From Pseudomonadota bacterium (GTDB lineage Bacteria > Pseudomonadota > Alphaproteobacteria > Rhizobiales > MH13), in contig JBCCPK010000006.1 in the NCBI GenBank assembly GCA_039024915.1, positions 186,001-250,000 on the forward strand: 64,000 nucleotides of DNA, given 5' to 3'. The notes below the pieces were generated by a model that saw only the letters and a program-made list of their open reading frames with translations, had not been told where the DNA came from and ran no database searches. Positions 10,639 to 22,000 of this stretch are shown piece by piece; position 1 is the stretch's first letter, and each line of letters opens with the position of its first letter. Both the position numbers and the translations under genes were made by a program.

Positions 10639-10863
10639 CAGAAACCCTTTGAGCGCTAGCCTCGATGCACAAGCTTCAAGACCATTAAGCGCTACGCCTA
10701 CGACTCAGCGAGTCGCAATTTTATTACGCATTTGTTCTACCGGTCGCGTTTGCCCAAGCAAGCCGCAGACCAGAAATTCCCACACAAGGCACGGAAAACC
10801 CGCGCCTTTCTATCATCTCGTTGCACTGACGCAACGGTCGATTCACCCTTCCACACAGCGGTG

Positions 10864-11997
10864 TTAACGCATCAGATTGACGATATCGTTCCATGTCGCA
10901 AACACCATCAACCCCATCACCATCGCAAGGCCGAAGCGAAAGCCCAACTCTTGACTACGCTCGCTTAACGGTCGGCCTCTCAGCGCCTCAATGGCGTAAA
11001 ACATTAAATGACCGCCATCGAGCATCGGGATGGGAAACAGATTCACGAGACCAATCGAAACCGAAATGATCGCGGCAAGCTGCAGTAACGGCAAGATACC
11101 CAACGTCGCGACGTCGCCAGACAGTTTCGCCACGCGAACGGGCCCTGAAAGCTGGTCGGGCGGTTCCTGCCCAACCAAAATACGACCGATATAGGTCAGC
11201 GACTGAGTGATGACGGTTCCCGTTTGCTCCGCTGCGCGAACGGTGGCGCCGATCGGACCATATTCTATGACGCGCGTGTCGGTTTCGCTTGGGGCGTGGA
11301 CAATGCCGATGACACCAATACGCTGAATATTGCCGAAACCATCGTCCATCTCACGACGCTGCGGCGTGATGATCACGTCAATCAGCTCGTTGTCCCGATC
11401 AATTGTGAAATCGAGCGGGCGCTCGGCCGAGAACGTGACGATGCGCTGTATACCGGCGAAGCTCTCAATCGCCTCACCCTCGATCGATACAATGATATCG
11501 CCGGGCAGCAGCCCCGCCTCTGCTGCAGCGGAACCGGGCTGGACTTCATCAACGCGCGGCACGGTGACCCGCTCGCCAAGCGTAAAGAAGATCGCACCGA
11601 AGATCACAATTGCCAGAATGAAGTTGGCCAATGGCCCTGCCACCACGACGGCGGCCCTCTGCCAAACCGGCTTGAGATGGAACGCTCGTGCTCTGGCGTC
11701 GCCGGTCATGGACTTGAGGCTTTGCTGATCCGGCACGCTGGCGACATTCTCATCGCCCTCGAATTTGACGTAACCGCCGAGCGGAATTGCGCAGAATTTC
11801 CAACGCGTCCCACACCGGTCGGTCCAACCGAATAATTCCGGCCCAAAACCGACAGAAAAGGCCTTCACGCCAACACCGCACCACCGCGCGACCGCAAAAT
11901 GCCCCAGCTCGTGAAAAAAGACGACGATCGTCAGCACAAACAGAAAGGGGACCACAATCCCAATGATGAAGGCGCCGCTACCGGCAAGCAATTCCAT
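10864..11997 (-). CDS. rseP: Site-2 intramembrane metalloprotease RseP
   Basis: Inner-membrane zinc protease that cleaves anti-sigma factors and signal peptide remnants within the membrane. The zinc motif HELGH is at residues 29-33 inside the first transmembrane segment (VVFFHELGHFAVARW), and the third ligand is in the C-terminal IPMLDGGHLMFY segment. A periplasmic PDZ domain (GLLPGDIIVSIEGEAIESF) lies between. At 377 residues it has a single clear PDZ unit and is shorter than E. coli RseP (450, two PDZ). It lies between dxr and bamA, the usual proteobacterial position. Confidence 0.95.
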   Translation of the reverse strand: MELLAGSGAFIIGIVVPFLFVLTIVVFFHELGHFAVARWCGVGVKAFSVGFGPELFGWTDRCGTRWKFCAIPLGGYVKFEGDENVASVPDQQSLKSMTGDARARAFHLKPVWQRAAVVVAGPLANFILAIVIFGAIFFTLGERVTVPRVDEVQPGSAAAEAGLLPGDIIVSIEGEAIESFAGIQRIVTFSAERPLDFTIDRDNELIDVIITPQRREMDDGFGNIQRIGVIGIVHAPSETDTRVIEYGPIGATVRAAEQTGTVITQSLTYIGRILVGQEPPDQLSGPVRVAKLSGDVATLGILPLLQLAAIISVSIGLVNLFPIPMLDGGHLMFYAIEALRGRPLSERSQELGFRFGLAMVMGLMVFATWNDIVNLMR

Positions 11998-12061
11998 TCT
12001 CAGTCGTCCTGATTTCGCGTCACGCGATGTTTAGATATCGATAAGGTTCGTTAAGCTATGC

Positions 12062-13300
12062 TTAAGTGTACGACATTGTGCGCGTGCCGGACAAAAGCTT
12101 CCCAATCATAGCGTTAGCAAATCCTCTACCGAGCCGGTCTGCGGCTTCCACATCCTCAATCGCTCGCGCCCGCGCGGTCAGCGTCGACGAGCCCTTATGT
12201 GCCTCGTCAAACGTCATGGCAACAATGGTGGCAATTTGATGGAAAGCTAGTCTTCCCGCAATGAAAGCCTCCACACAAACTTCGTTAGCGGCGTTATAGA
12301 CAGCCGGCAGCATGCCGCCCTGCTCGATCGCCTCAAACGCCATGCGCAGCATCGGAAAGCGCTCCAGATCAGGCGGCTCAAAGGTCAGCTTTGCGATGGC
12401 AGCCAAATCGAGGCGCTCCACCCGCGGCGCTTCGCACCGGCCGGGCCAGGACAGGGCCGCCGCAATCGGTGTTCTCATGTCTGGCATGCCCAGCTGCGCA
12501 AGCACCGAGCCATCGGAGTAATGCACCATACCGTGGACGATGGATTGTGGATGCACGACAACATCAATCTGGCCATGCGGAAGCGCAAACAAATGATGCG
12601 CCTCGATCACCTCCAGACCCTTATTGGCAAGGCTGGCCGAATCGATGGTCACCTTCTGACCCATCGTCCAATTGGGATGATTGAGCGCGTCATTGAGGGT
12701 TGCCCCTTCGATTTGCGCCTTCGACCACGCTCGAAAAGGCCCTCCTGAAGCTGTCAAAGTAACCTTGTCGATGGCCCCAAAGTTCCTCGCCTCAAAAACC
12801 TGAAACAGGGCATTGTGTTCCGAATCGAGCGGCAGGATTGTGACCTCGTTGCGCTCCGCGGCATCCATCATCAGATGACCCGCGCACACAAGGGCCTCCT
12901 TATTGGCGAGTGCTAGCGTATTACCAGCTTCGACGGCAGCCATGCTGGGCCGCATGCCAGCTGCGCCAACCATGGCCGAGACGACAATATCCGCCGGCTC
13001 CCTCGCCGCAGCAATGATCGCTTCGGGTCCAGCTTGAACGTCGATCCCAGTCCCAGACAACGCGGTTTTCAGGGAGGAGAAAGATGCGTGATCGGCAATG
13101 ATCGCTCGGCGCGCACCCAGTGATTTTGCACGATACGCAAGCTTATCGACGTTGGAATGTGCCGCGACGGTCTCGATAGAAAAAGAGCGGCGGTTATCCT
13201 CGACAATGTCGCAAACGCTGTCGCCGATGGATCCAGTCGCACCGAGCAAACACAGCCGCTTGGCCTGTCCATCTCTTCGGCTGCTTTGGACAGGCGTCAT
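12062..13300 (-). CDS. dxr: 1-deoxy-D-xylulose 5-phosphate reductoisomerase (Dxr)
   Basis: Converts DXP to 2-C-methyl-D-erythritol 4-phosphate with NADPH, the committed step of the MEP isoprenoid pathway. The nucleotide-binding LCLLGATGSIG is near residue 20, and the metal and substrate region LALANKEALVCAG, LPLDSEHNA and SGGPF are all present. I set the start at the ATG at 13300, which shares one base with the cdsA stop (TGATG); the frame extends five codons further upstream. Its place next to uppS makes sense since MEP products feed undecaprenyl diphosphate. Confidence 0.95.
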   Translation of the reverse strand: MTPVQSSRRDGQAKRLCLLGATGSIGDSVCDIVEDNRRSFSIETVAAHSNVDKLAYRAKSLGARRAIIADHASFSSLKTALSGTGIDVQAGPEAIIAAAREPADIVVSAMVGAAGMRPSMAAVEAGNTLALANKEALVCAGHLMMDAAERNEVTILPLDSEHNALFQVFEARNFGAIDKVTLTASGGPFRAWSKAQIEGATLNDALNHPNWTMGQKVTIDSASLANKGLEVIEAHHLFALPHGQIDVVVHPQSIVHGMVHYSDGSVLAQLGMPDMRTPIAAALSWPGRCEAPRVERLDLAAIAKLTFEPPDLERFPMLRMAFEAIEQGGMLPAVYNAANEVCVEAFIAGRLAFHQIATIVAMTFDEAHKGSSTLTARARAIEDVEAADRLGRGFANAMIGKLLSGTRTMSYT

Positions 13301-14226
13301 CAAGCGACGCCCCAAGTCAGCAGGCCCTGGGCCACTGTTCCATCACCCTTGCGCGCCAATCCAAGAAGAAAAGCGGCGGTACTTGCGAAAACGAGACCGT
13401 CTACCCGATCCATGAAGCCTCCGTGGCCTGGTAAAATGCTGCCGCTGTCCTTCACACCAAACTTCCGCTTGAGACCCGATTCAAACAGATCGCCCGCCTG
13501 GGCGACAATGCTAAGCGATGCGGCGAGCAATGCGGCCATCACCAGAGCAATAGTAGTCGTTCTGCCATGGGTGGCCGCTTGAGTGACCAAAGCATCCGCC
13601 CAGACGAGGTAACCGACGCACAGGAGGACGGTCGCCGCGACCCCACACAGTGCGCCCGCCCATGTTTTGTTGGGAGAAACCTGGGGCATAAGCTTCGGGC
13701 CGCCAATCGCTCGGCCACCGAAATACGCCGCAATATCCGTCGCCCAAACGGCAACAAAGACCAAAAGTAAAGCTGAAAGCCCGCCGCTGTCGTGGCCTCT
13801 GAGGCTGACGAGGGAAACGACCAGCCAGACCGCGTAGGCAATCCCAGTGAGTGACCACCGGCGTTTGCTCTCCAACAGTGCGCTCGCCAAAGCCAGGAAA
13901 AGCAGCCCGGTTGCAAGGACGACCGCGACTTCGGGTCCGACAAAATGGGCCAGTAGCCCAGCAAGGATCACAAGGGCCGCACCGACAACAATGCGCCTCT
14001 GCGATGTCAGGCCCGTCAATCGCTCCCATTCAACCAAAACAAACAGACCCAGCAGTGCCACTGCAAGCACGGCCAACAGCCCGCCAGCCCAGCTAATGAC
14101 AAGGGCAAGAACGATCAACAGGATTCCTGAGACGACCCGCTTGGCCAGCTCGGTCATCGGGGAAAACTCGGGACGACGCATCCGGCGGCGACCGGAGGTG
14201 TTCGGGGTTCGTGGGCTGGCCGTCAT
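13300..14226 (-). CDS. cdsA: Phosphatidate cytidylyltransferase (CdsA)
   Basis: Makes CDP-diacylglycerol from phosphatidic acid and CTP, the branch point for all phospholipids. An integral membrane protein with several hydrophobic segments (for example VVSGILLIVLALVISWAGG) and the C-terminal family signature LKRKFGVKDSGSILPGHGG followed by FMDRVDG, holding the metal-binding Asp residues. The first 25 residues are Arg-rich and variable; MTELAKRVVSG is an alternative start. Overlaps dxr by one base and follows uppS by 76 bases. Confidence 0.93.
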   Translation of the reverse strand: MTASPRTPNTSGRRRMRRPEFSPMTELAKRVVSGILLIVLALVISWAGGLLAVLAVALLGLFVLVEWERLTGLTSQRRIVVGAALVILAGLLAHFVGPEVAVVLATGLLFLALASALLESKRRWSLTGIAYAVWLVVSLVSLRGHDSGGLSALLLVFVAVWATDIAAYFGGRAIGGPKLMPQVSPNKTWAGALCGVAATVLLCVGYLVWADALVTQAATHGRTTTIALVMAALLAASLSIVAQAGDLFESGLKRKFGVKDSGSILPGHGGFMDRVDGLVFASTAAFLLGLARKGDGTVAQGLLTWGVA

Positions 14227-14302
14227 GCGACGCTGGAATAGAAGGAATTGGCTGCTTTGGCGAGTCAGCCAGCAGGCCTAAGCGCCCACGCTCTCGCAGA
14301 AG

Positions 14303-15127
14303 CTAAGCCCCGGCTACCTTACGCAAAGGCAAATCGACCGAAACCTCCTCGGGCCGCCCACCAAACCGACGCGCTCGACTGGCGTAGTCTGCAAGCGCCT
14401 GCTCAAGGGCCGTCTCGTCAAAATCCGGCCAGAGACAGGGGGTGAATACCAGCTCGGAGTAAGCGCCCTGCCAAAGCAAAAAATTCGAAAGGCGCATTTC
14501 ACCGCTCGTGCGAATGATCAGATCTGGGTCCGGTATGCCGCCTGTATCAAGCGAGCCTGCAAACTGTTGTTCGCATATGTCTTCGGGCCGCAACTCCCCG
14601 CGTGCGACTTGTTCCGCCATCCGCCGAGCGGCCCTAACAATTTCGTCGCGCCCGCCGTAGTTGAAAGCGATATAGAGGTTTTGCGCGGTCTGGTCCTGCG
14701 TTTCCCGTTCCGCCCGTTCGAGCAAAGCCAGAATATCTGGCTGCAGGGATTGGCGTTCACCGAGGATCCGCACCCGGACGCCATTCGATTTGAGTTCTGC
14801 CAGATCGCGTTCGATAAACACCCGCAACAACCGCATCAAATCGCGAACTTCGCCCGCGGGGCGCTTCCAATTCTCCGATGAGAACGCAAACAGCGTCAGG
14901 TGATCAATCCCGCGGTCCTTGAACGCGCGTACAATCCGCCGCAGGGCCTCGACGCCTTTCCGGTGCCCTTCTGCACGCGGCAAGCCCCGCGCCGCCGCCC
15001 AGCGACCGTTTCCATCCATGATGATGCCGATGTGGCAAGGCAATCGTGAACAGCCACTGCTGTTCAGAAGGCGCGCCTTTTCAACGGGCAAAACGATCGG
15101 CTTGTTCATTGTGCGGGGAACCGTCAT
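14303..15127 (-). CDS. uppS: Isoprenyl transferase, undecaprenyl diphosphate synthase (UppS)
   Basis: Adds cis isoprene units to farnesyl diphosphate to make the C55 carrier lipid for peptidoglycan and O-antigen. The signature [20 protein letters not shown] with the catalytic Asp is at about residues 32-51, and the C-terminal region has [16 protein letters not shown] and the conserved YSELVFTP. The 274-residue length includes roughly 30 extra N-terminal residues; [11 protein letters not shown] a few codons in could be the true start, as neither has a clear ribosome site. Confidence 0.95.
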   Translation of the reverse strand: MTVPRTMNKPIVLPVEKARLLNSSGCSRLPCHIGIIMDGNGRWAAARGLPRAEGHRKGVEALRRIVRAFKDRGIDHLTLFAFSSENWKRPAGEVRDLMRLLRVFIERDLAELKSNGVRVRILGERQSLQPDILALLERAERETQDQTAQNLYIAFNYGGRDEIVRAARRMAEQVARGELRPEDICEQQFAGSLDTGGIPDPDLIIRTSGEMRLSNFLLWQGAYSELVFTPCLWPDFDETALEQALADYASRARRFGGRPEEVSVDLPLRKVAGA

Positions 15128-15215
15128 TTGCGCCCAGAGCCGGGCCGTTTGGAGAGAGTTAGCAGCGAAGGGTGTCCAAAGCGTTAGGACTGTTGGGCGG
15201 CGATAACGACCAAAT

Positions 15216-15767
15216 TTAGACCTGCATAATCTCCGATTCTTTCGCGCTGGTCATGGTGTCGACCTCACCAACATATTTGTCGGTTAATTTCTGAATCCGA
15301 TCAGACATGTTGCGCTGCTCGTCTTCAGACAAATCATCGCTTTTCTTCACCTGATCAAGGCCGTCACGCCGAACATGCCGGATCGCAACGCGAGCCTGTT
15401 CGGCATATTTTTGTGCGACTTTCGCCAGTTCGGTCCGCCGCTCTTCGTTCAGCTCAGGGATCGGCAACCGGATGTTTTGGCCATCAACAACGGGGTTGAG
15501 ACCGAGGCTTGATTGGCGGATCGCCTTTTCAACAGCGATAAGCGTGCCCTTGTCCCAGACCTGGATCGAAATCAGCCGCGGCTCCGGCACAGAAATGGTT
15601 GCCAGCTGTGGAAGCGGCATTTGGCTGCCGTAGGCATCGACCACCAAAGGCTCGACAAGGCTCGCAGACGCCCGACCTGTTCGCAGCCCACCAAATTCGT
15701 TTTTCAGGCTGGTCAAAGCCCCCGTCATGCGGCGCTCGAGGTCGCCAAGATCAATTGTATCGCTCAT
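15216..15767 (-). CDS. frr: Ribosome recycling factor (Frr)
   Basis: Splits post-termination ribosomes together with EF-G. The 183-residue single-domain protein (family 185) has the expected [20 protein letters not shown] region (residues 28-47) and the C-terminal QNMRLP- and [11 protein letters not shown]-like helices of the three-helix bundle. A GAGGTGACGCG ribosome site precedes the ATG. It follows pyrH by 86 bases in the widely conserved rpsB-tsf-pyrH-frr order. Confidence 0.97.
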   Translation of the reverse strand: MSDTIDLGDLERRMTGALTSLKNEFGGLRTGRASASLVEPLVVDAYGSQMPLPQLATISVPEPRLISIQVWDKGTLIAVEKAIRQSSLGLNPVVDGQNIRLPIPELNEERRTELAKVAQKYAEQARVAIRHVRRDGLDQVKKSDDLSEDEQRNMSDRIQKLTDKYVGEVDTMTSAKESEIMQV

Positions 15768-15853
15768 CGCGTCACCTCATTCATCTATGTTGTGGTCCGC
15801 AGCAACGCCGTAAAGCTACCCGGGACCGTGCCCGCCATTGGGTGACGCCACGC

Positions 15854-16567
15854 TCAGGGCGAGATACGCGTTCCGACATCGTTGCCGGTTACGACCTTGG
15901 GTAGGGCGCCTGGATCGTGAATCGAAAACACGATTATCGGCAGAGCATTGTCGCGCGCAAGGGCGAAAGCAGCGGTATCCATAACGGCAAGTCCACGTTC
16001 GATCGCCTCGTCGAAGGTCAGCTGCTTATAGCGTTTCGCGTGAGGGTCCACCTTCGGATCGGAGGTATAGACACCGTCGACCTGTGTCGCCTTGAGGAGT
16101 GCATCGGCACCGATTTCCACACCACGCAGCGCTGCGCCGGTATCGGTGGTGAAAAAAGGACTGCCGGTACCGCCAGCAAGAACCACAATCTGGCCGTCAT
16201 CCAATGCTGCAAGTACAGCTCGCTGGGAGAACGTCTCACACATCGTCGGTGCGGGAAAACCGCAGAAAAGCTCACTGCTGGCACCAGCCTCCCTTATCGC
16301 TTCGCGAAGCGCGATACCGTTTATGAGCGTTCCCAGCATGCCCATATGGTCGCCGGCCACACGGTCACCGCCTTGCGCAGCAAGCCGCGCACCGCGGATA
16401 ACATTGCCGCCTCCCACGACAACCGCCAACTGCGCCCCGCTTTTGGCGGCAGAAACGATCTCGCGCGCGATGCGTGTCAGGACCTCAGGGTCATGGCCGG
16501 AGGGCTTGTCACCTTGGAGGGCTTCTCCCGACAGCTTGATGAGAAAACGGGGAGGCTTTTCGGGCAT
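15854..16567 (-). CDS. pyrH: UMP kinase (PyrH)
   Basis: Phosphorylates UMP to UDP; bacterial PyrH is a hexameric amino-acid-kinase-fold enzyme activated by GTP and inhibited by UTP. The 237 residues begin RFLIKLSGEALQG with the phosphate-binding Lys, followed by AVVVGGGNVIRG and the C-terminal VYTSDPKVDPHAKRY and IVFSIHDPGAL motifs. It lies between tsf and frr; a hairpin in the 139-bp gap to tsf suggests partial uncoupling from the ribosomal genes. Confidence 0.97.
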   Translation of the reverse strand: MPEKPPRFLIKLSGEALQGDKPSGHDPEVLTRIAREIVSAAKSGAQLAVVVGGGNVIRGARLAAQGGDRVAGDHMGMLGTLINGIALREAIREAGASSELFCGFPAPTMCETFSQRAVLAALDDGQIVVLAGGTGSPFFTTDTGAALRGVEIGADALLKATQVDGVYTSDPKVDPHAKRYKQLTFDEAIERGLAVMDTAAFALARDNALPIIVFSIHDPGALPKVVTGNDVGTRISP

Positions 16568-16632
16568 CTGTGAACCTGAGATAGAGCTCGCGACGACCGT
16601 TCACTCGCCGCTGTCGCGTGTCACGTACAGGA

Positions 16633-16660
16633 AGGGCGCCACGCTGTCACGCGGCGCCCT
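16633..16660 (-). terminator. Hairpin between tsf and pyrH
   Basis: Inverted repeat AGGGCGCC...GGCGCCCT with additional CGC/GCG pairing and a short loop, 47 bases past the tsf stop. It has no clear T run on the minus strand (CCTTCCTG), so it may attenuate rather than fully stop transcription. Confidence 0.45.
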
Positions 16661-16706
16661 GCCTTTGATAATCGACCAGTTGAAAAGGTTTTCTCGTCGT
16701 TGAGAA

Positions 16707-17633
16707 TTAGCCCTGCACAGCCGCTGCAACTTCTGCGGCAAAATCGGCCTCTTCCTTTTCGATACCTTCGCCGAGCTTGAACAAAGCGTAGGCGGTCACG
16801 GAAACCGGTGCGCCCGCTTCGGCTTCTGCATCCTTGATTGCTTGAGCAACGGTAACATCGGGGTTCATGATGAAGCTCTGGTTCAACAGAACGCTTTCCT
16901 CAAAAAATTTGCGGATACGACCCTCGACCATCTTCTCGATGATGTTGTCCGGCTTCCCCGACTCGCGCGCCTGCTCGGAGAACACGTGACGCTCGCGCTC
17001 CACCACCGCCGGATCCATGTCATCGACAGACAGGGACAGTGGGCTGGTCGCTGCAACATGCATTGCCACCTGCTTACCAATCGTCTGCAGCGCTTCGGCG
17101 CTTCCTGACGATTCGACCGCAACCAAAACACCGATTTTGCCCAGGCCGGGGGCAATCGCCGAGTGAACATAAGACGCCACGACGCCCTCGCCGACCGACA
17201 GCCGCGCTGCCCGACGAAGCGACATATTCTCACCGATCGTGGCAACCGTGTCCTTGATGGTGTCTTCGACGCTCTTGTCCGTCCCAGCAAGGTTGGCGGC
17301 CAGTATCTGGGCCACGTCGTCGGATGTGCCGAGGGCAGTCGCTGCCGTAGCGCCGACAAGCCCCTGAAACTGCTCGTTGCGCGCAACGAAATCGGTCTCC
17401 GAATTCAACTCGATCATGGCGGCCGATTTGTCACCTTCGGCAATGCCGATAAGCCCTTCAGCGGCAACACGACTGGCTTTCTTGGCGGCACGGGCCAGAC
17501 CTTTGGTGCGCAAGTAGTCGATGGCCGCTTCCATATCGCCATCGGTTTCAACGAGCGCCGCCTTGCAATCCATCATGCCGGCACCGGTTGTTTCACGAAG
17601 TTGTTTGACTGCAGCTGCTGTAATAGCGGCCAT
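16707..17633 (-). CDS. tsf: Elongation factor Ts (Tsf)
   Basis: Guanine nucleotide exchange factor for EF-Tu. The 308-residue protein starts [27 protein letters not shown]-type sequence (UBA-like domain with the conserved TGAGMMDCK at about 16-24), followed by [24 protein letters not shown] and the core [10 protein letters not shown] motif that inserts into EF-Tu. It follows rpsB by about 195 bases with a hairpin between, the usual rpsB-tsf arrangement. Confidence 0.97.
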   Translation of the reverse strand: MAAITAAAVKQLRETTGAGMMDCKAALVETDGDMEAAIDYLRTKGLARAAKKASRVAAEGLIGIAEGDKSAAMIELNSETDFVARNEQFQGLVGATAATALGTSDDVAQILAANLAGTDKSVEDTIKDTVATIGENMSLRRAARLSVGEGVVASYVHSAIAPGLGKIGVLVAVESSGSAEALQTIGKQVAMHVAATSPLSLSVDDMDPAVVERERHVFSEQARESGKPDNIIEKMVEGRIRKFFEESVLLNQSFIMNPDVTVAQAIKDAEAEAGAPVSVTAYALFKLGEGIEKEEADFAAEVAAAVQG

Positions 17634-17778
17634 GGATCATCTCCATCGTTGTCTTGGGTTTGCCCGGCCAACCTTCGCACCCAGTGTATTGAGCGCTTGG
17701 TACTATCCGCGATCGGTTGTCAGTCCGGGAGGTTCGCGACGCCTATCAAAGGGGTCTGGTTGACGGCTTATGTGCGTT

Positions 17779-17812
17779 CCCCGAGACGGCGTTTCAATAG
17801 AGCGCCTCGGGG
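17779..17812 (-). terminator. Hairpin between rpsB and tsf
   Basis: Stem CCCCGAG/CTCGGGG enclosing an imperfect inner GC pairing, 16 bases past the rpsB stop. There is no T tract, so it is more likely an attenuator or mRNA-stabilising hairpin than a strong terminator. Confidence 0.35.
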
Positions 17813-17827
17813 ATGAGCCAAGCCCTA

Positions 17828-18703
17828 TCAGGACGGCTGTGCCTGCGCGCTCTCGTCGGCCGTGGCGTCCGCACCATCTGCGGCAGCAACCGTCTCCTCT
17901 GGAGCAGCTTCCGGCGCTTCTGGTTGCGCCTCGGGCTTCTCAACAGGTGCCCCTTCAAGCGCCGGCTCAACGGGCGCTTCGATCGCCGCGCCCAGATCTT
18001 CACCCAGACCGGTTTTGTTGCGCGAAATACCATCAAGAGCGGCACGAGACACCAAATCGCAGAACAAGGCGACAGAGCGACCAGCATCGTCGTTGCCCGG
18101 GATTGGGAACGTTATGCCGTCAGGATCGCAGTTGGTGTCGACAACCGCTACGACCGGAATGCCCAAACGGTTGGCTTCCTTGATCGCAATCGACTCCTTG
18201 TTGGTGTCGATAACGAAAATCATCGACGGCAAACCCGGCATGTTCTTGATGCCGCCGAGCGCACGCTCAAGCTTGTCGCGTTCACGGGTGCGCAGAAGCC
18301 GCTCTTTCTTGGTGAGGCCCGACTCAGGATCAACGAGCACCTCTTCGAGATTCTTCAGTCGCTTGATTGAATTGGAAATCGTGTTCCAGTTGGTGAGCAT
18401 GCCGCCAAGCCAGCGAGAGTTCACAAAGTACTGGGCTGAGTTGCGTGCAGCCTCAGCAATCGGCTCGGACGCTTGTCGTTTCGTCCCGACGAACAAAATT
18501 CGGCCGCCATCGGCCAAAACGTCGGAAACGGCCTGTAGCGCGCGCTGCAGCATCGGCGCGGTTTGGCCAAGATCGATGATGTGGACGCCGTTGCGCTCGC
18601 CGAAAATGTAGGTCCCCATGCGCGGGTTCCAGCGATGCGTCTGGTGTCCAAAATGAGCGCCAGCTTCCAGTAGCTGACGCATGGTGAAGGCAGGAAGTGC
18701 CAT
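17828..18703 (-). CDS. rpsB: 30S ribosomal protein S2 (RpsB)
   Basis: Component of the small ribosomal subunit, contacting S1 on the 30S platform. The protein starts [20 protein letters not shown] and has the signature [20 protein letters not shown] and TKRQASEPI. It is 291 residues, about 50 longer than E. coli S2, because of an Ala/Glu/Pro-rich tail after residue 230, common in alphaproteobacteria. AAAAGGAAC upstream of the ATG gives a fair ribosome site. First gene of the leftward block; its promoter should lie in the 319 bp between it and dnaE. Confidence 0.97.
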   Translation of the reverse strand: MALPAFTMRQLLEAGAHFGHQTHRWNPRMGTYIFGERNGVHIIDLGQTAPMLQRALQAVSDVLADGGRILFVGTKRQASEPIAEAARNSAQYFVNSRWLGGMLTNWNTISNSIKRLKNLEEVLVDPESGLTKKERLLRTRERDKLERALGGIKNMPGLPSMIFVIDTNKESIAIKEANRLGIPVVAVVDTNCDPDGITFPIPGNDDAGRSVALFCDLVSRAALDGISRNKTGLGEDLGAAIEAPVEPALEGAPVEKPEAQPEAPEAAPEETVAAADGADATADESAQAQPS

Positions 18704-19022
18704 GCGTATGTTCCTTTTCCGGTTGACCCTAGCGCACCGTTGGACGCCTGAAAGGCGACCACCGGATGGTCGATCATCTGCCGTCGACCGGTCGGTGCGT
18801 GTGGAATGCCGCGTCGCTTAGCGGCTTTTATCGTTCATGGCAAGAACAGGAACACGCGATCAGCTTTCAAACGCAGAACCAGCCTTAGCGGCAATGCAGC
18901 CGACCGTCGTCGCTCCTCAGCGCGCCGCCTACAGCGTCATGGCACATGCCAGGGCTGAACAGACGCTCGCTTTTTATGTTGAACCGCGACTTGAGCACGC
19001 AGAGGGCAAGACAGACTACCAG
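18704..19022. other. dnaE-rpsB intergenic region
   Basis: 319 bases without a supported gene. It must contain the rpsB promoter and the end of the dnaE transcript, but no convincing terminator for dnaE was seen on the minus strand. At 18833-18853 there is GTTC-N7-GAAC-N2-GAAC, which resembles LexA half sites in the wrong relative orientation. Confidence 0.5.
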
Positions 19023-22000
19023 TTAGATCAGTTCTGCGTGCTCGATACCTTGCGCTGTAAGAGAGCGCAGCGCGCTGGCGCGAGCAGGGTCGACCTTGAA
19101 GCTACCAGGGAGCAGCATCTCAATCTCTTGTCCAGCGTCACGGTCACTGATGACCACCGAGACCTCGCCGCGAGACCCCGGCTCAAGCCGTTTGTGCAAC
19201 GTCGTGATGGCCTCAACGCTGTTGACAAAAACCTGCAACCGTTGCGGGGTTGAGACCGCCAGCTCGTCCAAAAGCTCCAGCCGCGTGGCACGAAGGCGGA
19301 TATCGCCATCGTTCAAACGCCCAGCAACATGCACAAAAAGATTGTTACCTTGCTTGTTCATGGTGCGGAAGCTTTCGATATCCTCTTCGTACACCGCAAC
19401 TTCGAACAGGCCTGAGTGATCGGTCAACTTCAAGATGGCCATACTCCGGCCATCGCGGGTGCGTCGCTCGAAGCCATCGGCCACGGTTCCCGCCAGGCGC
19501 GCAGCGTGCAGAGCACCGCGCCGATCATCGGCTTCACCGCCAGAAGCCTCATCCCTGCCCGGCACCGCTTTACCCGCGGCCGCGCCGCGCATCATTTCGA
19601 TGAACTCCTGGTGGGTCTGTACGCGCATGCGCTTGAGCAATTGCTCATAATCATCGAGTGGATGAGCCGAAAAGAAGAAGCCGAGGCTGGCGAGCTCCTT
19701 TTGCAGGCGCTCGGCCAGAGGCCATTCGTTGCACGTCAAGATCAGATCACGCGCAGGCGTCGGCGCGTCGCCAAACAGACCGCCTTGACCTTGAGCGCGG
19801 TCATCATGCTGTCGCGCCGCCTCGCCAAGGATCCTGTCGACGGACGCGGTCAACTGCGCCCGCGAAGGATGTAAGCGGTCGAACACGCCTGCTGCGATCA
19901 GATTCTCAAGCGGGCGCTTGCCAATCAGGCGCGGATTGATGCGCGCAACAAAATCCTCGATCGACGTGAACGGCCCGTGCTCTTGGCGCAAGTCAACAAT
20001 ATGCTGTGCGACTTGCTCGCCGACGCCCTTGATCGCCGACAGCGCATAATCAATGCCGCCGTCGCGAACATCAAAGCGTGGGCCTCCGTGGTTGATCGAA
20101 GGCGGATGCACCACGATGTCGCGAGCGATGGCATCCTGTCGGAAGTCCGCAAGCTTTTCGGTGTTGGCCATGTCGTAGGTCATGGACGCAGCGAGAAACT
20201 CGGTGGGATAGTTCGCCTTGAGATAAGCCGTCTGATAGGACACCAGCGCATAGGCTGCCGCGTGTGACTTGTTGAAGCCATAGTCCGCAAACTTCGCGAC
20301 CTTCTCAAAAATGTCGCTGATCAACGCGGCATCGTGCCCTTTCTCTTCAGCGCCTTTCAGGAACCGTGCTTTTTGCTTTTGCATTTCAGCGCGGATCTTC
20401 TTGCCCATCGCGCGACGCAACATATCCGCTTCGCCAAGTGAGAAGCCCGACAGGACCCGGGCGATCTCCATCACCTGTTCCTGGTAAACAATGATTCCGT
20501 ACGTTTCTTTGAGCACCGGCTCGAGGAGCGGGTGCATGTAATCGGGCTCCTCCTGGCCATGCTTGACCGCCGCAAAGCGGGGAATGTTGGCCATTGGACC
20601 GGGGCGAAACAGCGCGACGAGCGCGATGATATCTTCAAATCGGTCGGGGCGCAGGCTCAAAAGCGTGCGGCGCATACCAGCCGATTCCACCTGAAATACC
20701 CCAACGGTGTCGGCTCGCGTGTACAGATCGTAGGCCGCCGGATCATCGAGCGGCAACGTGTCGAGATTAATCTCGACATCGCGCTTCGATAACAGCGCCA
20801 ACGTCTCTTGGATGATCGTCAGGGTCTTCAGCCCGAGAAAGTCGAACTTTACGAGGCCCGCGGGCTCAACCCACTTCATGGAATACTGGGTAACAGGCAT
20901 CGCCGTCCCCGCTTCCCGGTACGTCGGCACCAAGTGCTCAAGCGGACGATCTGCGATCACCACCCCAGCAGCATGGGTTGATGCATGCCGGTGCAACCCC
21001 TCGAGCCGCAAAGACAGGTCAAGAAGCTTCGCGACGATCGGCTCCTCGCGCGCTTTCCGAAGGGCCTCAACTTCCGCCAGAGCGCGTTCAAGTGTGTACG
21101 GATCAGCGGGATTGGCCGGTACCAGTTTGCAAAGCCTATCGACCTGACCATAGGGCATCTCAAGCACACGCCCGACATCACGCAGCACAGCCCGGGCCTG
21201 CAGGGTTCCGAACGTGATGATCTGCGCAACCCGGTCGTGCCCATAGCGCTCCTGAACATACCCGATCACTTCGTCGCGGCGATCCTGGCAAAAATCGATG
21301 TCGAAGTCCGGCATCGAGATGCGTTCGGGATTGAGGAACCGTTCGAAGAGAAGACCAAATCGCAGCGGGTCGAGATCGGTGATCGTCAAAGCCCAAGCGA
21401 CGACTGAACCGGCGCCGGACCCCCGGCCTGGCCCCACCGGGATGCCCTGACGTTTGGCCCACTGGATGAAGTCCGCAACGATCAGGAAGTAACCGGGGAA
21501 CTCCATCCCCTCGATGATCGATAGCTCGATCTGAAGCCTTTCCTCGTACGTCTGCTGGCTATGGCCGGGCGCTAGTTCGTTGGTTTCGACCCGAGCCTTC
21601 AAACCCTCCGTCGCCATCTGCCGCAGTGCCTGAGCCTCCGCGGCCAACTGGAACGACGCGCCGTCGTTTGCATCGCCAGCGGTGAAACGTGGCAGAAGTG
21701 GTTCAGATGTCTTCGGCCGAGAGGCGCAACGCATTGCGATACGCGCGGTATTTTCGATAGCCTCGGGAAGGTCGGAAAACCGCTCCCGCATTTCCTCTTG
21801 CGAGGCAAAACCATGCAGCGGCGTCAGCCGCCTTCGATCATCTTCTGAAACCAGCCGCCCCTCGGCGATGGCAAGCAGTGCGTCATGGGCTTCGTAATCG
21901 TCTCGGTCAGGGAAGAAGCTCTCATTCGTTGCGACGATCGGTAGCCCGTTGTCGTATGCGATCGCCAGCATATCAGCCTCGGTCGCTGCTTCCCGCTCCA

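Noticed and set aside
18833-18853. Possible LexA site upstream of rpsB (GTTC-N7-GAAC-N2-GAAC)
   Set aside because: The half sites face each other or are spaced by 2, not the direct GTTC-N7-GTTC arrangement of alphaproteobacterial LexA.
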